In this document: one piece after another, positions 38,918-43,615 of the stretch
Numbering within the stretch: the first letter of the stretch is position 1
How the letters are laid out: every line of letters starts with the position of its first letter
Assembly: GCA_900315245.1 (NCBI GenBank)
Contig: OMYJ01000017.1
Coordinates: 1-43,615, forward strand
DNA: 43,615 nucleotides
Direction of reading: 5' to 3'
DNA from: an uncultured Bacteroidales bacterium
Lineage (GTDB): Bacteria > Bacteroidota > Bacteroidia > Bacteroidales > WCHB1-69
Translations under genes and position numbers: made by a program
The notes under the pieces: generated by a model
What the model was told of the DNA's origin: nothing
Database searches by the model: none
Seen by the model: only the letters and a program-made list of their open reading frames with translations

Positions 38918-39481
38918 TCAGTCTCTGATAATGGTGAAGTTATAGTCATCTATGAATTTGATAAGCCGTGAAGGTTTAAAATCCATGGATGTGGCTTGGT
39001 CGTGGGAGACAATATAATCGACTTGGCGTCTGATTTCCGGGGAGATATTTTCGTAGGTTTGCGGTGTGGGTTCTCCGGCGATGTTTGCGGAAGTGGAAAT
39101 CAGAGGATGCCCCAATCCGCGGATCACCCGGCGGCAGAACTCGTGCTGCACAATGCGGATGGCGATGGTTCCGTCCTCGTGGATGAGCTTTTCGGGCAGG
39201 TTGTAGGCGGAAGGGTAGATGAAGGTCGTCGGGCGGGTCACATGTGCCAGCAAATCCCACGCGATAAGCGGGATCTTCTTGACATACATCGGCAACCGCT
39301 GCATGGAATCGAGCAGGATGATCATGCTCTTCTTCTCATTGCGCTGCTTGATGCGGTAGATGCGCATCAAAGACTCTTCGTTGGTTGCATCACACCCGAC
39401 ACCCCATACAGTATCAGTAGGATACAAAATCACTTTCCCTTCTTTCAGGTGGGAAATACATTTTTCAATTTCCTCTTCCAT
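38918..39481 (-). CDS. tsaC: Threonylcarbamoyl-AMP synthase (TsaC/Sua5/YrdC)
   Basis: The enzyme makes threonylcarbamoyl-AMP from Thr, bicarbonate and ATP for the t6A37 modification of tRNA. From ATG 39481 it has 187 residues; an upstream in-frame start adds seven residues with no family match. YPTDTVWGVGCDA, then RIKQRNEKKSMIILL and HPLISTSANIAGEP, are the expected YrdC-domain motifs. There is no C-terminal Sua5 domain, so it is the short TsaC form. It heads the run that includes coaD. The product feeds t6A, the substrate of MtaB (17994-19220). Confidence 0.93.
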   Translation of the reverse strand: MEEEIEKCISHLKEGKVILYPTDTVWGVGCDATNEESLMRIYRIKQRNEKKSMIILLDSMQRLPMYVKKIPLIAWDLLAHVTRPTTFIYPSAYNLPEKLIHEDGTIAIRIVQHEFCRRVIRGLGHPLISTSANIAGEPTPQTYENISPEIRRQVDYIVSHDQATSMDFKPSRLIKFIDDYNFTIIRD

Positions 39482-39499
39482 AGCCGTAAATTTAACCTG

Positions 39500-39507
39500 C
39501 AAAAATA
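39500..39507 (-). promoter_or_regulatory. -7 box upstream of tsaC
   Basis: Minus strand TATTTTTG, 18 bases before the ATG at 39481. Transcription would start only about ten bases before the start codon. No clear -33 box was seen. Confidence 0.45.
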
Positions 39508-39543
39508 TAATTTTTTTCGATTTTCTGTTATCGAAGAAAATAA

Positions 39544-39575
39544 AACGGGTATCGACAAAATTGCCGATACCCGTT
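39544..39575 (-). terminator. Intrinsic terminator after the fibronectin-repeat gene
   Basis: An 11-bp perfect stem (39544-39554 with 39565-39575) with a 10-base loop is followed on the minus strand by TTTATTTTC. It separates this gene from tsaC. Confidence 0.85.
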
Positions 39576-39608
39576 AATTATGCAATATGAATTATGAATT
39601 ATGAATTA
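39574..39608 (-). repeat. Heptamer array, unit TGAATTA
   Basis: TTAATTA, TGCAATA and three perfect TGAATTA. The last unit supplies the TAA that would end the original sorting domain (39606-39608). Confidence 0.85.
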
Positions 39609-39741
39609 TCTCTTGATGAAGGTCTTCGTCACAACGCCCTCTTCCGTGGTCACGCGCACGAAATACATGCCGTTGGCGAGACCGCTGACGTTGATGCGGA
39701 TGGGCGAATAATTATTCGTTCCTACAATGGTGCGGACAACC
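39606..39741 (-). pseudogene. Out-of-frame end of a T9SS sorting domain
   Basis: In a different frame from the upstream gene, the minus strand reads VVRTIVGTNNYSPIRINVSG and then GMYFVRVTTEEGVVTKTFIKR before TAA. This is a good second half of a type A sorting domain. It has no start and lies directly after the frame break of the fibronectin-repeat gene. The same sequence in frame ends the gene at 43480-43615. Confidence 0.8.
39609..39741. repeat. 133-base direct repeat, copy 1 (copy 2 at 43483-43615)
   Basis: Aligning the two 133-base segments by eye gives three differences, all near one end. It encodes the last 44 residues of a T9SS sorting domain. Copy 2 stops at the window edge, so the repeat may be longer. 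Confidence 0.92.
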
Positions 39742-42700
39742 GGTTGGGTAGAGGGTGATGCTGTTGGAAAGATACCCGATGACAGGGATCCCTACCGTAT
39801 CGTCTTCTTCGCGTAGCGTGGCGAAGAACAATTCTTCACCATAATCGGTTGTCCCAAAGTAGGTGATAAAGGCTCTGTAAGAGTAAGTCATGTTAGCCGT
39901 CAAACCGTTCAGGTCGGTCATAATAACCCCATTGGAAAGAGGGCAATCAATATGTGTAAACGAGCTGTCTGAAATATTTCTCCATTCGAAGCCTGCTGAA
40001 GAAACAAGCAGGTTGTCAGGATTATTCACGGCAGCATTCAGGGTGGCGGTTGTCTGACTGACGTTGTTTGCCTCCTGTGTGGTTACGGAGGGCATTACAG
40101 GTAGGAGTGTCGAGTCAACGACCTCCAGTGTCAGGTCGTCAATGTAAAGCCACATCGGACCGGAGACCCTTACAAACTTAAGAGCAGGGTATCCATCTCC
40201 CCAAAGAAAATCTGCCAAGCGAAGAGTGTATTCCAGATAACTGCCACCTGCAGCGCCTATCACGTCAATGGTATCGTTGGGCTCAAAAGTTGAAGAATAT
40301 GAGGGATCCATAATCACTCCACCTATGACCTGGACATGCCAGTCACTATAATCGCCCACATTTTTCGCGAAAAACCTTACCTGAAGATTGTCAATCGGAT
40401 AGAGACTGTTTTCCACTTTTGGGAGCACAACAATGTTAGGTGCGTTATCGTTGTGATAAAACCGTAGTACGTGTGTGCCGCTATGGGAGTCAGCCACCTT
40501 AATAGCATTGGATCCGGAAAATGATTTCCAACATTCGGGCAACAGGGTTTCATTGTTGTAATATTCAAAATCCCAAGTTACGGGCAATTCCATAATTGGA
40601 TAGCAAAGGGTTCCAAAATTGCTGATTTCGTGGCTTTTTGCTTCTGTTCCGTCATCACAAAGAGCCGATATGTGCCATTCGTAAATCGTGCCGGATGTCA
40701 GCCCTGATAAGGTAAAAACCCCATTGTTGTCCAACGAGATGTTCGGGACTAGCGAATATACACTATCCCCTTTGATTTTGTAATAAACGTTATAGGATTG
40801 AGACGTTCCTGTCCAAGTCAGATCCACACTGCTATATGTGGGATTGGAAGAGGCCTGTTCTGCGGGTCTTGGGCACGAAAGATGATAGTCAAGGTAAACA
40901 TCATCCACATAAATGTCACTATAGTCGATGTTTTTGAAGGCCACTAAGTCGCCATCCCCTAAGTAGTTGCTTAGGGGAATCGCATAGTGACTGAACGAGG
41001 GCGACAGGTTCAGCGTATCTATAGCCACGAATGTGGAGACGTCGCTGGAGGAGGTCATCACACCTACTATAAGCTTGCCATTGTTTTCAACGCTTTTGGC
41101 ATAGAAGGAAACCTCTGTGGAGGTCAAATCAATGATTTCTCTGTTCAGATGAGGCAATGCAATGGTATTGGGTGCCCAAAAATTCATAGCACCATAGTGG
41201 ACGGAAGGATCGCAACAATACTCATCCCCCCTTTCCCAACAAACTGGAATCGGATGGTTAACCAAGTTTGGGATGACAGAGAAATCACAAAAGAAGGGCA
41301 GGGAGTCTATGTATTCACAGAGAGTGGTGAACGATTCTTTTATCCAAACGCTGGTGTCATTACCGCAGTTGCACGCCACTCGCACCCAATAATCCGTGTT
41401 CGGTTGCAATCCTGTTAGCGTTATAGACGTGTCTTGAGCGTTCACGGTTGTGATAGAGGCATCGTCCCAGTTCAACCCGGCTTTGACATATTGGATCACG
41501 TAGTTGTTGGGACCGTCTTCAGGCAAGTCCCAAGTCAAATCTGCAGAATGAGTCTGTACATTGGAAACGGACAACCCAGAGAGCGGGAAGCAAGTTTCTA
41601 CTTTCATACGCAGATTGGTGATGGTGGCTCCGGGTTGTATCCCGTGATCGTAGGTGCTCCCAGATTCGTTATACCACCCGAAAACCAGTTTTGCCACAGA
41701 GAGGGAATCGGGATTCTCGATAGGATTATTCATCCGAATGTCAAAGTGGATGGTTTTGCCGTTTGTCAAGTTGATATTATAAGGAGTGGAGTTAGGGGTA
41801 CCCGTCATATAGAAATAGTCAAGGAAATTTGCTGCATACGGGGCACTGCTTAAAACCCACGGCGAGACGATATCTGCCGCATAAACCTGTGAAGAGGGTG
41901 CCAGGAACAACTTTAAATAGTCATCATTGTACTTGCCGCCACATTTTAGGTCGAAGGAGACAACGTATGTGCTTGCATCCCCGATCAGGAAGGATTTTTC
42001 GGCGGATACCGAACAGCGGGTGTATGAGTATGTGGGCGTAATGCCGTTGTTGGTCACAAAAAGAGCGTTATGGCCGTCCACGACATTCATTGCCCAATAG
42101 TTTGCGAGGGTTCCGTTGTTCAGCAACCAGAAGTCGTTTGTGTCAAAGGTGGATGTGTAAGGTAGTGATACCAGTTCCATACCGGTGGTAAACGTTAGGT
42201 TCCGCCAGTTGCTGGTGTCCCCGTCGTTGCACAAATGGGCAACTCTCACGTTATAGGTGGTAAGTTGGGCCAACATACCATAAAAGTCATACATAGTGTC
42301 GGTAAGGAGTTCTGTCACTACACTGTCGTTGTCCCAATTCTGTGAATTGGTTTTGTACTGTAGAATGTAGCTGCCTGCGTCCTCAGGCGCATTCCAGCTA
42401 ACGGTAACATCTGTAGAGGTGATGTCTGAAACGGTGAACTTCGTGACCGCTTGGCAGTCGTTTTCATTATCAATGGTGAGTTTCAGATTGGGCAAGGTGC
42501 TGATGACGTATCCGGAATTGGAGCCGGGGTAATCGGCGTAGGAAGTGTTATTGTCGTGGCATCTGTATATACAAGCACCGGTAGTGGATGTGTAGTTGTA
42601 TTTTACGGAGGTGTTGTAACTGGTCATGCTTTTGCCTACCACGATCACCAGATTTTCAGTGCCGTCGTAAGGGAACGGCACATCCAGTTCTATGTCCTGC

Positions 42701-43068
42701 CATCCGGAAGTGGTGGGTGTTGTCATATTGGTGGCCGAATAGACCTCCGTCAGGTCGCTGAGACTTTGCCAGTCTGTATTGCTGCTGTGAGCGCTTCTGG
42801 TTGTAGTGCCGAGGTAAATATGTACCGAGGTGAACATGCAGGGTGACGTGGAGGGTTCCGACAGATAAAAGGAGATGAAAGAGATGACTCCTGAGGCCGG
42901 AATATCCGACGCGGAATAAATCATTTCCGTCCACGAGTAGTTATAACTGTTGCAGAATGGTAATATACTGGTCTTTAAAGTGCCTGTCCCAATAACCACA
43001 TCCTGTTGTGAAACCCCCTTTAAGGCCATGGAGAATACTATAAACAAATAGAATACTGCTTTTTTCAT
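39712..43068 (-). CDS. Large secreted fibronectin type III repeat protein with broken T9SS sorting domain
   Basis: From ATG 43068 the protein has 1118 residues and signal peptide MKKAVFYLFIVFSMALKGVS; the ORF is open for 45 residues upstream, which I reject. An N-terminal beta domain (about 20-200) is followed by fibronectin type III-like modules (about 205-300, 520-610, 740-830 and 1005-1085) alternating with jelly-roll or choice-of-anchor-like domains (CEYIDSLPFFCDFS, CYPIMELPVTWDF). The end should be a type A sorting domain (SNSITLYPNP). Instead it reads SNSITLYPTGCPHHCRNE and stops. The missing half lies immediately downstream in another frame (39606-39741). The function is likely adhesion or binding. 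Confidence 0.85.
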   Translation of the reverse strand: MKKAVFYLFIVFSMALKGVSQQDVVIGTGTLKTSILPFCNSYNYSWTEMIYSASDIPASGVISFISFYLSEPSTSPCMFTSVHIYLGTTTRSAHSSNTDWQSLSDLTEVYSATNMTTPTTSGWQDIELDVPFPYDGTENLVIVVGKSMTSYNTSVKYNYTSTTGACIYRCHDNNTSYADYPGSNSGYVISTLPNLKLTIDNENDCQAVTKFTVSDITSTDVTVSWNAPEDAGSYILQYKTNSQNWDNDSVVTELLTDTMYDFYGMLAQLTTYNVRVAHLCNDGDTSNWRNLTFTTGMELVSLPYTSTFDTNDFWLLNNGTLANYWAMNVVDGHNALFVTNNGITPTYSYTRCSVSAEKSFLIGDASTYVVSFDLKCGGKYNDDYLKLFLAPSSQVYAADIVSPWVLSSAPYAANFLDYFYMTGTPNSTPYNINLTNGKTIHFDIRMNNPIENPDSLSVAKLVFGWYNESGSTYDHGIQPGATITNLRMKVETCFPLSGLSVSNVQTHSADLTWDLPEDGPNNYVIQYVKAGLNWDDASITTVNAQDTSITLTGLQPNTDYWVRVACNCGNDTSVWIKESFTTLCEYIDSLPFFCDFSVIPNLVNHPIPVCWERGDEYCCDPSVHYGAMNFWAPNTIALPHLNREIIDLTSTEVSFYAKSVENNGKLIVGVMTSSSDVSTFVAIDTLNLSPSFSHYAIPLSNYLGDGDLVAFKNIDYSDIYVDDVYLDYHLSCPRPAEQASSNPTYSSVDLTWTGTSQSYNVYYKIKGDSVYSLVPNISLDNNGVFTLSGLTSGTIYEWHISALCDDGTEAKSHEISNFGTLCYPIMELPVTWDFEYYNNETLLPECWKSFSGSNAIKVADSHSGTHVLRFYHNDNAPNIVVLPKVENSLYPIDNLQVRFFAKNVGDYSDWHVQVIGGVIMDPSYSSTFEPNDTIDVIGAAGGSYLEYTLRLADFLWGDGYPALKFVRVSGPMWLYIDDLTLEVVDSTLLPVMPSVTTQEANNVSQTTATLNAAVNNPDNLLVSSAGFEWRNISDSSFTHIDCPLSNGVIMTDLNGLTANMTYSYRAFITYFGTTDYGEELFFATLREEDDTVGIPVIGYLSNSITLYPTGCPHHCRNE

Positions 43069-43159
43069 AATTGTTATGGTTCTTCTGTTTTTTACTTTTT
43101 CACGCTGCATCCGATTATGATGAGAGTCCTTTAAATACCATGATAGGAATACAACCCTG

Positions 43160-43167
43160 CAAAAGTA
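43160..43167 (-). promoter_or_regulatory. -7 box of the fibronectin-repeat gene
   Basis: Minus strand TACTTTTG, a perfect TAnnTTTG, about 91 bases before the ATG. No good -33 box at 19 bases. Confidence 0.45.
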
Positions 43168-43232
43168 AAAAAAATTTCCAAACATAGTACCCCAATCTAC
43201 CAAAACGATGCACCTTTGTTCATTGTTTATTG

Positions 43233-43270
43233 AAAAAAGGCCGTCGCCATAACTGGCAACGGCCTTTGTC
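43233..43270 (-). terminator. Terminator-like hairpin upstream of the fibronectin-repeat gene
   Basis: AAAGGCCGTCGCC (43236-43248) pairs with GGCAACGGCCTTT (43255-43267) except for one C/A position, which is a G-U pair in minus-strand RNA. Six T follow on the minus strand. Confidence 0.75.
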
Positions 43271-43344
43271 TTATCGGTTCAGAGGAGACGTTTCCTGAAA
43301 CCTCTCTACAAGTCAGGCAAATGGAATCGAACAATGTCGCTCCA

Positions 43345-43400
43345 TTCCGTTTGGCAGACTGCGCGTACGAGTTGTAACATCATTTTCCTGCCAAACGGAA
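43345..43400. repeat. Perfect 13-bp inverted repeat with 30-base loop
   Basis: TTCCGTTTGGCAG (43345-43357) and CTGCCAAACGGAA (43388-43400) are exact reverse complements. The left arm can alternatively pair with GGAAT at 43323-43327. It lies between two terminator-like hairpins without any ORF. Confidence 0.75.
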
Positions 43401-43430
43401 CCTCGAACGTGAAAGCACGAACAAACGAAA

Positions 43431-43456
43431 AAGGGAGATCCGTGAGGGTCTCCCTT
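43431..43456 (-). terminator. Intrinsic terminator after the window-end gene
   Basis: AAGGGAGA (43431-43438) pairs with TCTCCCTT (43449-43456), and the minus strand continues into TTTTC. It lies 24 bases after the stop at 43480-43482. Confidence 0.8.
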
Positions 43457-43479
43457 ATAAGATTATATTCAAAATTCAA

Positions 43480-43615
43480 TTACCTCTTGATGAAGTTCTT
43501 CGTCACAACGCCCTCCTCCGTGGTCACGCGCACGAAATACATGCCGTTGGCGAGACCGCTGACGTTGATGCGGATGGGCGAATAATTATTCGTTCCTACA
43601 ATGGTGCGGACAACC
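43480..43615 (-). CDS. C-terminal end of a T9SS-exported protein (partial)
   Basis: The minus strand is open from the window edge to TAA at 43480-43482 and encodes 44 residues, starting VVRTIVGTNNYSPIRINVSG and ending VTKNFIKR. This is the second half of a type A sorting domain (strands followed by the GMYFVRV core and the KxFIKR end). The protein would be exported by T9SS. The DNA is nearly identical to 39609-39741. The rest of the gene lies outside the window; it is probably a paralogue of the adjacent fibronectin-repeat gene. Confidence 0.88.
   Translation of the reverse strand, partial: VVRTIVGTNNYSPIRINVSGLANGMYFVRVTTEEGVVTKNFIKR

Larger units (their letters stand above)
43069..43479. 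other. Non-coding gap of 411 bases with several hairpins
   Basis: No ORF with coding character is seen. The gap has a minus-strand -7 box (43160-43167), two terminator-like hairpins (43233-43270 and 43431-43456), and between them a 13-bp inverted repeat. Confidence 0.6.

Noticed and set aside
39712..39741. Programmed frameshift restoring the sorting domain
   Set aside because: A frameshift alone would not restore the missing middle of the domain, and no slippery heptamer or clear pseudoknot is visible.
43358..43387. Integron attC-like site in the inverted repeat
   Set aside because: The core motifs RYYYAAC and GTTRRRY are not properly placed, and no integrase or cassette is present.

Overview
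The window is a stretch of a Bacteroidota chromosome, most likely an uncultured member of the Bacteroidales. The signs are: TonB-dependent receptors with a carboxypeptidase-like N-terminal domain; secreted proteins ending in type IX secretion (T9SS) sorting domains (a gingipain-like C25 peptidase, an M1 peptidase and two fibronectin-type proteins); families largely confined to this phylum (DUF1599, DUF4270, DUF5689, DUF6029); and promoters of the Bacteroides type (TTG-like -33 box, about 19 bases, TAnnTTTG -7 box). No T9SS machinery, phage, IS element or CRISPR array was seen.

Layout. 1-730: the tail of an unknown gene, a small unknown gene, and an out-of-frame RHS-core fragment joined to it at a run of eight G. 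742-7018 (+): promoter, C25 peptidase, DUF1599 protein, DoxX-type membrane protein, PrmC. 7067-14060 (-): a TonB receptor, rpmB with its own promoter and terminator, and an operon of starch-synthase-like protein, DUF4270 lipoprotein and GlmS. 14168-14284: tRNA-Leu(GAG) and terminator. 14327-16089: a MalY/PatB-type PLP enzyme and a four-helix-bundle gene bounded by inverted heptamer arrays. 16151-19220 (-): mtaB, M16 peptidase and recR, overlapping. 19530-24855 (-): a TonB receptor followed by two paralogous DUF5689-type lipoproteins. 25054-30030 (-): alpha/beta hydrolase, NUDIX hydrolase, outer-membrane beta-barrel receptor, small Cys-containing lipoprotein and tRNA-His. 30103-34599 (-): M1 peptidase and a repeat-built exported protein of unknown function. 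34728-39481 (-): tsaC, coaD, two thioredoxin-fold proteins and a DUF6029 outer-membrane protein, tightly spaced. 39606-43615 (-): a fibronectin-repeat protein whose sorting domain is broken, and the end of a second gene carrying almost the same sorting-domain DNA.

The most unusual feature is not a gene. About 16 short tandem arrays sit between genes, nearly all with a 7-base period and a few with 8. Units differ between arrays (for example AATGTTG, TAATTGA, AGCCAAA, TAAACCG, CTGCTAA, TGGCCCT). Many touch or contain a stop codon, and in three genes they encode the last residues. The largest is 20 uninterrupted heptamers (15494-15633) directly against the start codon of the MalY-type gene. I do not recognise a named element of this kind.

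Functionally the window mixes housekeeping genes (GlmS, CoaD, RecR, PrmC, L28, TsaC and MtaB for tRNA A37 modification) with cell-surface uptake and secreted proteolysis. This fits an asaccharolytic or mixed-feeding, host- or particle-associated Bacteroidales, but that lifestyle is inference.
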